Below the pieces are notes generated by a model that was not told the origin of the DNA, did no database searches, and saw only the letters and a program-made list of their open reading frames with translations. Shown in pieces: positions 40,101 to 50,978 of a DNA stretch of 64,000 nt; the first letter of the stretch is position 1; each line of letters opens with the position of its first letter. The translations under genes were made by a program, and so were the position numbers. The DNA is from Tieghemostelium lacteum (lineage: Eukaryota; Evosea; Eumycetozoa; Dictyosteliales; Raperosteliaceae), in assembly GCA_001606155.1 (NCBI GenBank), contig LODT01000034.1:535665-599664 (forward strand). The letters are read 5' to 3'.

Positions 40101-42381
40101 CATTTTACCAGTACCAGTAGTTTGGTTTTGTAAATGACTACGGATATAGAGAATTCTGATACTGTCCTCCAATGTCAAACATCCAGAGACATAAGCAGCA
40201 CAAAGCTCACCTAAACTATGACCAATGACTACTGATGGTTCCAAATCAAGACTTTTTAATAAAGCACAGAGTGAGACTTGTATGGCAAAGATGGATGGTT
40301 GAGCTAACCAAGTATCATTGATAGTCTCACTATTTCCAGTATTTGTAAATAGTTTTTCAATGATTGACCATCCTGAAATTGCTTGGAAAAGACTGGAACA
40401 TCTCATGAACTGGTCACGGAAGATTTGAGATTGTTGGTATAGGTCATAACCCATTTTCATCCATTGTTGACCTTGACCAGAGAACAAGAAACCTAGTTTT
40501 AATTTTGATACTCTATCTTGTCTGTTTAGAATGATATCGACATGGTTGGTATCGTTTAGGAACATATCAAGTTTCTCTTTGAGATCTTCAACTGAATCAG
40601 TGACTATAGATACTCTATTGTCGAGATGATTAGTTCTGACATTACTAGTATAACACAAGTTACTAAATAGTCCATTGTTGTCAGTTGATGATTCAGTTCC
40701 AATGAAATCACGAATATCACTAATTCTCTGTTTGAGATCTTGGATATTGTCACTATTTACTGAGACATTAAATACACCACATTGTGGAACTGGAAATACT
40801 TTATCAGATAAAGTATTAGTGAATTCAGTTATTGGTGATCTAGTTCTAGGTTGATACTGTCTCATCATTGAAGGAGACAAAGAACTGATGACTATATTGG
40901 AATTGGAACCACCAACTCCAAATGAATTCACACATGCAATTCTTGCATCTTCATCAGACTCAGTCATCCATTGTTGATTCTGTCTTGGTACATGTAAATT
41001 CAATTGTTGGAATGGAATATTTTGATTTTCAGTTTCAAACATTACCTGTTTAGGTAACATTTTCTCATTGATACATATGATTGATTTCAAAAGACCACAG
41101 ACTCCAGAGGCACCTTCAAGATGTCCCATTTGACTCTTCACAGATCCAATAACCAAAGGTTGAACTCTCTTACTACCAATAGCATTACCAATGGCAGTCA
41201 ATTCATTTAGATCACCTGCTTGTGTACCAGTACCATGACATTCAAAGTATCCAATTTTATTACAATCAATTTGTGATTCTTCCATTACCTTATTAACTAA
41301 CATCTCTTGTACACTACATCTTGGTGAAGTAATACCACTTGGGGTTTTACCATTCTAAGAATTTTTTAATGAAATATTAGTAAATTTGTGTGAGGTGTGG
41401 TTTAAATGGTTTCATATACATACGGTATTATAACCAGAATTTAAAATTACAGAATAAATATTATCGTTGTCTCTTAGTGCTTGGGATAAAGGTTTGATTA
41501 TTAAAATTCCTGCACCTTCGGATCTGACATAACCATTAGCTTTTTGGTCAAAACTGTGGCATCTTGCATCGGTGTCTTTTGATAGAAGACCAGCTTTACC
41601 ATAGTCCATAGTTTGTAGTGGTGATGATATAATATTAACACCACCAACAATTGCAGAACGACTTTCACCTCTCCAAATAGAGTGACAACCTAAATGGATA
41701 GCAACAAGTGATGATGAACAAGCACTATTAATAGTCAATGATGGACCACAGATATCCAAAACATAGGAAATTCTATTCGAAAGAAATGCTGTATTTTGAC
41801 CAACTACACTGAACTGATTTACATCACTTTGGTCCATACCTCTAGTATAATCTGATGATGAAGATCCAATAAATACACCAACATTATGACCTTTAATTTG
41901 GTCCATTGAAATCTTAGCATCTTCTAAAGCTTCCATTAAAATCTAATCATATCATATATATTAATATATTTAAAAATTCAAATATCAAATTAAAATATAT
42001 ACTGACATGTAATAAAACTCTTTGTTGTGGATCCATTTGTTGAGCTTCTTTGGGTGAAATTCCAAAGAATTGGTTATCAAATAAGTCAATATCATTGAGA
42101 TAACCACCTTTTTTACTTTGGAAAGATTGATCTTTTCTGGAGAGGATGTCAGCATTCCAACGATCACTAGGAATTTCAGTTAGGCAATCGGTACCATTTT
42201 TGATAATTTCTATAAAATCTTGGTATGAATTTACAGAGCCTGGGAATCTACATCCAATACCTACAATGGCAATTGGTTCTCTTTTCATTGGAATTGTAAC
42301 AGGGGCAGTGGTGGTACTCATAGTTGAAGAAGAGGTTTCATTGGATAACATGGTTAATTCTGTTTCTGTATTACTGATCAT
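34182..42381 (-). CDS. stlB: Steely-type hybrid polyketide synthase (type I PKS fused to type III PKS)
   Basis: Exons 42381-42007, 41942-41424 and 41354-34182 give 2,688 aa. Domains in order: KS (active Cys about 200 in NSACSSSLVA; His338 in ECHGTGT; His376 in MGHLEG), AT (GHSLGE, Ser about 675), DH (HSIQGQSIVP, about 995; Asp in HPSVLDA), a KR structural half, ER (SAAGGVGLSA, about 1634), KR (Tyr in GQSNYSASN, about 1981), ACP (GLDSLLSS, about 2136), a Ser/Pro/Thr-rich linker, and a chalcone-synthase-like domain from about 2330 with Cys (FMGCGAAV), His (AVHPGGRR) and Asn (GNMVSCS). All sites look intact. No C-methyltransferase domain fits between DH and ER. In D. discoideum, Steely2 (StlB) makes the acylphloroglucinol core of DIF-1 and Steely1 makes MPBD. 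The neighbouring halogenases and methyltransferase favour StlB; the symbol is an inference from context. Confidence 0.93.
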
Positions 42382-45300
42382 TTTAGAAATAAATAATTAT
42401 TATTGTATTGAAAGGAGGTTTTTTTTTTCAAGTTTGATTGAGATGATGTTTAAATTTGCAAAATGCGTGGGGTGAATAAATGTAAAAAAGTGTATTATTG
42501 AAACTCTGTGTGGTTTATAAAATGAAATTATTAGTGTGAGTGGTTTGTTTTTTAAAAATAGAGTATTTGTATATATTTTTAAAAATAAAAGTTATAATTA
42601 GAATAACTGTGTTATTTGTGATGATATTTATTTAAAAAAATCAAATTTAAAAACACAATGAAATAATAATTTTATAGGAAGGGTTTTATAGGGGTATATA
42701 ATAGTGTTTAAACAACAAAATCAATTAATAATATATTTACAACAACAACAACTAAAGTGATTTTGAAGAATGAACTGAAAAAATTAGGATTGATTTCCCC
42801 TTTTTATACGATCAGAGGTTAATTAATTAAAAAGTTAAAAATTAAAAAAATATTAAAAAATACAATTTTGGAAAATGCAAGTAGAATTGTTTTTTAGAAT
42901 TCAAAGGATAGTTTGGTTGTTTTTTTTGTTTTTCCAATTCGGAAATAAGGCTTTTTTTAAAAAGGATTTTTAAAATTAGTTTAAATTAATAACTTGGAGG
43001 GGGTAGTTTGAAGATATGGGATTGGAAGGGTATCCACCAATAATATCTCTCTCCAAGGTAGTATAATGTGGTTGGGCAGTAGTAAACGAAAAATGTGTAG
43101 AAATAACAACAACAACAACAACAACAACAACAAAAAATTATACTTTTTCTGTGCTTATAAGATATATAATTTTCTATCAACAACGTGTAAAGGAAAATTT
43201 TAAAATTTTGGATATTTACCACCACTATTTACAGCCAAATATGTAAGTGATTTTAAAAATGTTTTTGGAAATTGTTAACAATATCACAACAATAATAATA
43301 ATGGGCAACTTTAATAAATAATTAAATATATATATTTTTTTTTTAAATTGAGTCTCTTACACTTGAATATGTATATGATAATTTAATCTTTTTAAAAGTC
43401 AGATGGTGATATTTAGATTAAAAAGATTTAATGGTGTGGTGTTGGTGAATGTATATTGAAGAGAAAAATGGTCGAAATGTAGATTGAGACAATGAAATGA
43501 TAAACCAACCAAATACTTTTAAAAATAGAAGTATTTTATAAATTTTATGAGTAGTATTTACTAAAACTAGCTATTAATATTTAAAATACAAATGTAATTG
43601 TTGAAAATGCAATTTTGAAAAAAATAATGTAAAAGATAAAGATAAAATTAAATAAATTTAAAATGTTTTTCCTCTTTCTATTTATAAAAGATGCACCAAG
43701 TTCTATCCTTCAACGATTCAAAAGATGATCTGTTATCGTTAAACCTACCACAATGTAAAATTGTACAAAGCTCTTATTAGTGTTTACAGGGTCTGTTTTT
43801 ATATAAATTTTTTGTTGAAAAGAATGTAATGAACTACAAATAAATTCTTATTCGTATGAGTTTAAATATTATTTAAAATGATAATTATAATTTAAATATT
43901 GAGAGAGAGGTTAAATTGTATATAAAGGGTACACAGCTTTTATGAAAATTGTATTTAAAAGGAAATAAAACACACATCAGCTAAACTCCCACTCCAAGGT
44001 GCTGAATTTTCATGATTCTAATTAATTTTAATCATCCTCTCTGAGTTTGTATATATCGAATGCACACTGATCATCGATGTCGTATAAAAAAAAAATGTCG
44101 AAAATATTTTAAATATTAAAATTTAGATGGGCATTTATTTTTTGAAGACCATATTGAATGCTAATTCACCACGCTACCCCACTTCACAACCAATAGGGTG
44201 TTTTATTCATTTTTGTTCTCATCATATTACCATCATCATCATGTTAGATGGGTTATTATTAGAACCGGTATTTCAATTAGAAAGTACAATTTAGGGCTAG
44301 CGTGGGGATTGCAATCAAAAGATTCATCTAATAGGCAGTATGCACATTTTAATTAAACTGATATATAAAGAATGTGTATATGTTATTCAAAAGTGGTGTG
44401 TTAATTGTTTGAATTTTATTTTCAAATAAATATTTTTACATTTTATGCACTATTTGATCATTTTATTGTTGTTGTCACTAATTATATAGACCCCTAATAT
44501 AACTACACACTAATTTCAAAAGAGGATAAATATTATAATTTTTATTTTTAACAAATTTGAGATATCATTTAAACTCCCAATAAACTTTTCAATAGGGAAA
44601 AATCTACTTTTAAAAAGACATCTTCAACTGACAGACATTGAATAGTGTAGTGTAATTCACACACAAATGAATTATGTATTATTATAACTTATCAAAAAAT
44701 TTTATTATATATTAGGTTTATAAAGTTCAAAATGATTAGTTACAATAATTATACTTTATAAAGTTTATATTTAATAAAGGCTATTCTAAAAGAATGTTTA
44801 TGTGGCATATTTAACCAAAGATATTCATTTGTCTTCATTTTTAAAAAAATGTCCTTCTTTAGAGTGTGGTAGTGTGGTAGAAGTGGGTGTTGTAAATTAT
44901 TTGAAAAATATGATGTTGTTTTGTGTAATATGTGACCTGTGAGCTCAAGTTGCCTATCAAATTAACCAAATGCAAACAGTTTCATTTCGATTCAAATAAA
45001 TGAATACCCAAAGGTATTGTTATCTAATACTGGTGTTTTACCCTCTAAAAATGTAATTACTATCAAAAATAGAGTAGTAAAAATCTTTTTCTACCCCATC
45101 TCAATTTAAGAGGTTAAGTTATAAAGGACTTATTTATCATATTTCATTGTAGAGGTTAAAAACAACACAAACCAAAACTGTTAAAAAACATTCTACTGAA
45201 AATAGATATATTTTTAAATTAAGAAAAAAAAAAAAAAAAGAACAAACTTAATTAACTTAATTTACAAATTTTACCGATTGGTATATACTGTATCTGAGGT

Positions 45301-45962
45301 TGAAATTGTTTGGTTAACTTAAAATGTAGTACTATACTATCATCCAATGAAATTGTCTATAGACAAGATTAACTGAGATAGTATTGTGATTTACCAAGAG
45401 GTATCTAAAAAAAATGGTCGATCCATTCTTCAAAATCTCCATTTTTAACTTTTTTAATTAATTTTGATTCGACCAAGCATCAATTGTTGATGGTGTGTTC
45501 AGTCGAACTTTTAAAATAAAATTAAAATTTCTTGAGTATAAAAAGAGGGGGAATTCATATTCATTTTCATTCATTACTATTACTAATACAACAACAAGAA
45601 CATTAAAAAAAAAAACAAAAAAAAAACACACTCCCACTACTTCACACCACTCACCCTTTATTCACATCATTTTACTCTTTATTTTCTATCTATCTATCAT
45701 TTTTTAAATTGTTTTATTTTAAAAGTTAATTCTTGTTGTTTACTATTTATTTTGTTGTTGTTGTTGTTATTTTAATAGATTAATCTATTAAAAAGATCAT
45801 TTCATTTAATACATTTTATTACCATTTCAACATTTTTAAATCTATCATTTTATATTAATATATTTAATTTTTTTTTATATCATATTCGATCATATTCTAT
45901 TTTTATACATATATCAAATATTTACCCAAATTATTTATTATTTATTCATTTAAATTAACAAT
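42382..45962. promoter_or_regulatory. Divergent 3.6-kb region between PKS and halogenase A
   Basis: This unusually long gap separates the divergent PKS and first halogenase genes. It holds both promoters. An (AAC)n tract lies at about 43104-43132. A patch at about 43970-44340 is less AT-rich and contains a perfect 8-bp inverted repeat (CCACGCTA at 44169-44176, TAGCGTGG at 44298-44305). The last ~480 bp before the halogenase ATG is a T-rich leader with short frames judged spurious. No gene or RNA was recognised. Confidence 0.45.
43104..43132. repeat. (AAC)n microsatellite
   Basis: Uninterrupted AAC triplets in the noncoding region upstream of the PKS gene. Confidence 0.85.
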
Positions 45963-47768
45963 ATGGATGTAATTAATGATACTATTTTTTATGATGTTGT
46001 GATTATTGGTGGTGGTATTGCAGGTTTGTCAAGCTGCAGACACCTATTATTAAATATTCCCGATTTATGTAATAAGAGAATTGCAATAATTGAACCAAGA
46101 TCTGCAGAGAGAAATAACCTGAATGAAGACTATAAAGTCGGAGAATCAACAGTAGAGGTCAGTGCAATGTTTTTCAGTAAGGAATTACAGTTGCAAGACT
46201 ACTTGATTGAAAACCATCCTCCAAAGTTCTCTTTACAATTCCATTGGCCAAAGGAAGCTGAGAAGACCGATACAATGGATGACTATTACTCTACATGGGC
46301 TGTAAAGAATCCTGATATTCAAGCATTCCAATTGAACCGTTGTAAAATGGAACGTGATCTTTTAAAGATGGTTATTGATCAAGGTGCTGTCTATTACCAT
46401 GGTCGTGTAAAGGATATTGATTTGACTAAAGGTGACAATGTAAAGACACTTTCAGTACAGATCCTATCAGACACTGAGAATTTCTATGACCAAAAGGTTA
46501 TTGATAATATACTCATTCAAACAGACTATATAGTTGATGCCTCTGGTAGAAACTTTGCAATTGGTTCGAGAACTGATAATGTATTGAAAGATCCTAAACA
46601 TCTCTTTGGTCTACAAAATGCATCGACATGGGTAAGAGTTAAAAATGTCGATAAGAAACTCTTTGATTTCAATAACCCAAATGTCACTGCATCTTGGTAT
46701 TATGCAACCAACCATTTCTTTGGACATGGATACTGGATCTGGATGATCCCCTTGGAAAGAGGTTCACACGATTTCTCCATTGGTGTCTCTTATCATCGTG
46801 ATAAAATCGATCCATCCCAACTCAACTCTTATGAAAAGTTTATGAATTTCCTAGAGAAAAATCAAAAGATTCTCTACAATCTCATTAGTAGTGGTGAACT
46901 TGTAGATTTCCATCGTTGGCCTAAACTTGCACATACAAGTAAAGTATTCTTTTCCGAAGATAATTGGGCTGTTCTAGGAGATGCCGCTGCTATATTTGAC
47001 CCATTTTACAGTACTGGTATGATTATGATTGCTTTTGAAGTTGAGTGTCTAACTGAGCTTATCAAAATGCGTCTTCAAAAGAATTGGAATTCCTATAGTC
47101 TCAAAAGAAAAACATTTGATAAACTCATTCGAGCAGTCACACAAATCAATAACCATTTAATCAAAGACCACAGTAACCATCTAGGAAACGCTTCAGTAAT
47201 GTCATGGAGAATCTACATTGAATCGAGTAACTACTTTGGTATTCTACTACCTGCTTACATTGGAAAGTACCATCTATGTCCTGAATTTTCTGAAAAGTTT
47301 TTACAAGGTCACGAGAAAAACCTTCAGGTTAGAAACGACATTCTCCGTGTCTTTGATGATATAATTGAACGTGGTTTGAATATAGGCTTTATGGATAACC
47401 ATCGTGGTGGTCAATTACTAGGTGACTGGTCTCCCACAAGTTCATGGGACTATGACAAGTGTCTTTCATTATGTAAATACGAACATAAACGACTTAACCT
47501 TCCACTGTGTCTTGCCTGGACATCATTCTATCAATCCTTGTCATTCCTAAAGATATTCATGACTGCCTACGGCTACAAATCCGTTTTAAATCCACTATTT
47601 CACTCGACTGTTAGTCACAGTCTATGGAATTTCTCAAAATTCTATATGGTCTCTTGGGTACATTGGTACAAGAATCGCTCTCGACCTGTTAACGCCTACT
47701 ATCAAGATATCAATGATAATTTTAAATCCTATAAAGCTTCTAATGCTCTTGTACCATGGAAATATTAA
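45963..47768 (+). CDS. chlA: Flavin-dependent halogenase A (ChlA-like)
   Basis: Intronless, 601 aa. It is an FADH2-dependent halogenase that would chlorinate an activated phenolic ring. The FAD Rossmann motif is DVVIIGGGIAGLSS (11-24). The likely catalytic Lys is Lys58 in DYKVGEST, the position of the hypohalous-acid Lys in the family. The halogenase signature WxWxIP is WIWMIP (258-263). The second flavin motif is GDAAAIFDPFYSTG (about 340). The C-terminal ~200 residues form the helical part. ChlA in D. discoideum dichlorinates the StlB product on the way to DIF-1. The position next to a Steely PKS and an O-methyltransferase supports the same role. A separate flavin reductase would be needed; none is in this window. 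Confidence 0.93.
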   Translation: MDVINDTIFYDVVIIGGGIAGLSSCRHLLLNIPDLCNKRIAIIEPRSAERNNLNEDYKVGESTVEVSAMFFSKELQLQDYLIENHPPKFSLQFHWPKEAEKTDTMDDYYSTWAVKNPDIQAFQLNRCKMERDLLKMVIDQGAVYYHGRVKDIDLTKGDNVKTLSVQILSDTENFYDQKVIDNILIQTDYIVDASGRNFAIGSRTDNVLKDPKHLFGLQNASTWVRVKNVDKKLFDFNNPNVTASWYYATNHFFGHGYWIWMIPLERGSHDFSIGVSYHRDKIDPSQLNSYEKFMNFLEKNQKILYNLISSGELVDFHRWPKLAHTSKVFFSEDNWAVLGDAAAIFDPFYSTGMIMIAFEVECLTELIKMRLQKNWNSYSLKRKTFDKLIRAVTQINNHLIKDHSNHLGNASVMSWRIYIESSNYFGILLPAYIGKYHLCPEFSEKFLQGHEKNLQVRNDILRVFDDIIERGLNIGFMDNHRGGQLLGDWSPTSSWDYDKCLSLCKYEHKRLNLPLCLAWTSFYQSLSFLKIFMTAYGYKSVLNPLFHSTVSHSLWNFSKFYMVSWVHWYKNRSRPVNAYYQDINDNFKSYKASNALVPWKY

Positions 47769-48482
47769 TTGTTGTTAAATCTCAAATTGAAAATAAACAC
47801 AATATGTAACACCTCCTCTGCTATACCTATAATATAAATATACACCCCACAAAATAAATTTAGTATTAGTAATAATTTTCTTTTACACTTAAATTTTTAC
47901 ATCTATCTATTAAAATTATAACCTTCTATAACAACAACCAGCGCAAAACTAAAATCAGAAGATACCAGTTTCGAAAGATAGTAGACTTAAACCTTCAGGT
48001 CATTTGTTGAAGCAATGGTTTATGTTGAAAAGTTAATACATATTATAATACTAATGTATTATTCTATAACATCAGAAGTACATCTTCATAGAACCAACCT
48101 CTTAATTAATGTGTTAATCATTTTTATAAATGTTGTGTGTATTTTAAACCCATTAAAATAAGAGTACATTTTTTATCTTTTTAAGAAATGTATGAGTCTA
48201 GTCAAACTACAATTACAATTCGGGTAGGATCTATTATGTTAATTAATCATAAGTTTTCTAGATATTGATCACATTGCGCTATGTTTATATCTGACAAAAA
48301 AATTGAAAATATCTGTACAATAAATTTGTAAAACTACTACTTCAACAAATTTATTTATAAAAATGTGCTGTGTTAAAGTTAATTTTAAATTACATAAAGG
48401 ATAATTTAAATAATAGAGACAAAGGAAAAAGTTAAATAATTATATAAAAAAAAATAAAATAATTTTAATAAGAAAGTGAACT
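47769..48482. other. Intergenic region between the two halogenases
   Basis: About 700 bp of AT-rich sequence with no open frame. It probably contains the end of the halogenase A transcript and the promoter of halogenase B. Nothing else was recognised. Confidence 0.5.
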
Positions 48483-50295
48483 ATGATTCCTTTGAATAAA
48501 AAATTTTAAATATGATATTGTTGTCATTGGTGGTGGTATTGCGGGTTTGTCATGTTGTAGACATTTGCTATTAACTATTCCAGAATTGAAAAATCAAAGA
48601 ATTGCCTTGATTGAACCTCGTACCTTGTCTAGAAATAATGTGCGTGAAGATTTCAAAGTCGGTGAAAGTACAATTGAAATTAGTGCAATGTTTCTCACTA
48701 AGGAACTACAGTTACAAGACTACATGATTGAAAATCATCCACCTAAATTTGCATTACAGTTCCATTGGCCTAAAAAAATTGAAAAGACTGAGACTATGGA
48801 TGACTATTACTCTACATGGTCAACTCAGAATCCTGATATACAGGCATTTCAAATAAACCGATCTAAACTAGAAAGGGATATGACTAAAATGGTTATTGAC
48901 CAAGGTGTTAAATACTATCATGGTCGTGTAAAAGATATTGATATCAATAGTAGTGGTGGTGCTCATAGTGTAGATATTCAAATTCTCTCTAATGAAGAGA
49001 ACTTTGAAGACCATTTTGAAATTGATAGAGTCACTATACAAGCTGAATATATAGTAGATGCCTCTGGTAGAAACTTTGCAATTGGTTCGAGAACTGATAA
49101 TTTATTGAAAGATCCTAAAGACCTTTATGGTCTACAAAATGCATCGACATGGGTAAGGGTTAAAAATGTCGATAAGAAACTATTTGATTTCAATAACCCA
49201 AATGTCACTGCATCATGGTATTATGCAACCAACCATTTCTTTGGACCTGGGTATTGGATCTGGATGATACCCTTGGAAAGAGGGTCACATGACTTCTCCA
49301 TTGGTATCTCTTATCATCGTGATAAAATTGAATGTAACCAATTGAACACCCAAGAGAAATTTATGAAATTTTTAGAGAAAAACCAAAAACTAGTCTACAA
49401 TCTCATTAGTAGTGGTGAGATTGTAGATTTCCATCGTTGGCCTAAAATTGCACATACAAGTCGAGTATTCTACTCACATGATAACTGGGCAGTCATTGGA
49501 GATGCCGCTGCTATATTTGACCCATTTTACAGTACTGGGATTAGTATGATGGCAATAGAAATTGAGTGTCTAACTGAACTTTTGAAATATAAACTAAACA
49601 AGGATACCAATGGCTATAATCTTCGTTTGAAATTATTCAATGGACTGATTACATCTCTAACCAAGATATTTTGTCATCTCATTAAAAAACATAGTGATCA
49701 TTTGGGTAATGCTTCGGTGATGTCTTGGAGAATATACATTGAATCTAGTAGCTACTTTGGAATTGATATTCCATCTTATATTGGAAAATACCACCTATGT
49801 CCTGATTTTATTAAAATATTTCTGGATGCACATCCCTCTATACTAGCAGTTCGAGATACGATGTTAGAGACACTTGATGATATCAATAACCGTGGTTTGA
49901 ATATTGGGTTTATGGATAATCATCGAGGTGGTCAATTAAAGATTGTTAATTGGTCACCAATAACCAGTTGGGATTCTGATGAATGTCTGGCTCTTTGTAA
50001 ATATGATAGACAGAGGCTTAATCTTCCTTACTGTCTACAAAGAATTACAACTTATCAGTTGATTGCATACACTATGCTTTACATTAAAGCATATGGATGG
50101 AGAGCTATGTTCAATAATAACTACCTTTTCATTGCCAGAAATCTTCTATCACAAATACCAAAATACTACATAGGCTCTTGGATTCACTATTTTAAGAATT
50201 TCTCAAAACCTAATAACGACTACTTTGAAAGCGTTAAGAATGAATTTGAACAACAATACAGTTATTCAGTTAAGAATCAACATGTACCATTTTAA
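48483..50295 (+). CDS. Flavin-dependent halogenase B, tandem paralogue with apparent N-terminal frameshift
   Basis: It is closely related to halogenase A along its length and keeps the catalytic Lys (DFKVGEST), WIWMIP and GDAAAIFDPFYSTG. From the FAD motif (YDIVVIGGGIAG) to the stop at 50295 the frame is open. However, no in-frame ATG precedes the FAD motif; a TGA lies at 48493-48495. The only suitable ATG (48483) reads MIPLNKKF and then a stop, one base out of frame with the rest; the shift falls in the A/T run at about 48498-48510. No AG acceptor exists between the TGA and the FAD motif, so an intron does not explain it. Either this is a homopolymer sequence error, or a very recent inactivating change. 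The intact, conserved remainder favours a gene that is or was recently functional. Confidence 0.85.
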
Positions 50296-50978
50296 TATCC
50301 ACATTTTTTAAATTTTTGCTCTCATCATCACTACCACATTTCAACTGAAAATGAAAAATTAAAAATAACAAAGAACTTATCATTTTTAAAATAACTTGTT
50401 TTTGATTTTTTTAAATTTTTTGTTTAATTATTCAATCTCCCATCCAGATGATCAAGCTGTAAAAATCTCTTAGAGGGGGGGTATGAATATCGGGTGCTGA
50501 TGTTGACCCACTTACAAATAAAAATTAAACAAGAAAAAAAAAAAAAAAAAAACAACAACACTTGTGTACATGTCAGAATTTATTTATATATGATAAAAAA
50601 CAAATACATATACTAAAGTGTGTTTGTGTTGTTGTTTTTTTTTTTTATTAAAAAATTTGATGATTATTATATCAATTTTTAAAACATCAACATTAAGAAG
50701 AGCAACCAATACATTATCAAAAAGCAAAAATAGATTTGTAAATCTAAAAACATATGTTTCAACATTTTTAAAAATAGAATCATATAATTTTTTTTTATAT
50801 AAATAGAATATTAAAGAAATTTAATTTCTTCATCAACATAAAAACAGTAGAATAGTTCACTCTAAAAAAAGAAAAAAGCTAAAAAAAAACACTCTAAAAA
50901 AAGTGAAAACAAAGTTAGTTTTTATAATATTTTAGCTTTAAAACTATTTATTCAAAATACAGTCCCACTGATCAAAGA
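50296..50978. other. Intergenic region upstream of the O-methyltransferase
   Basis: About 680 bp with long A and T runs. A short frame at 50618-50806 begins in a T-rich tract and is judged spurious. The region presumably carries the methyltransferase promoter. Confidence 0.5.

Noticed and set aside
45495-45707. 70-codon plus-strand frame just upstream of halogenase A
   Set aside because: It begins in AT-rich leader sequence and reads as Lys/Thr/Phe runs; more likely 5' untranslated sequence.
48483-48546. An upstream intron explaining the missing start of halogenase B
   Set aside because: No AG dinucleotide lies between the in-frame TGA and the FAD motif, so no acceptor is available.
50618-50806. 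62-codon plus-strand frame upstream of the methyltransferase
   Set aside because: It starts in a T-rich tract at a non-conserved position and shows no family features; kept as possible leader sequence only.
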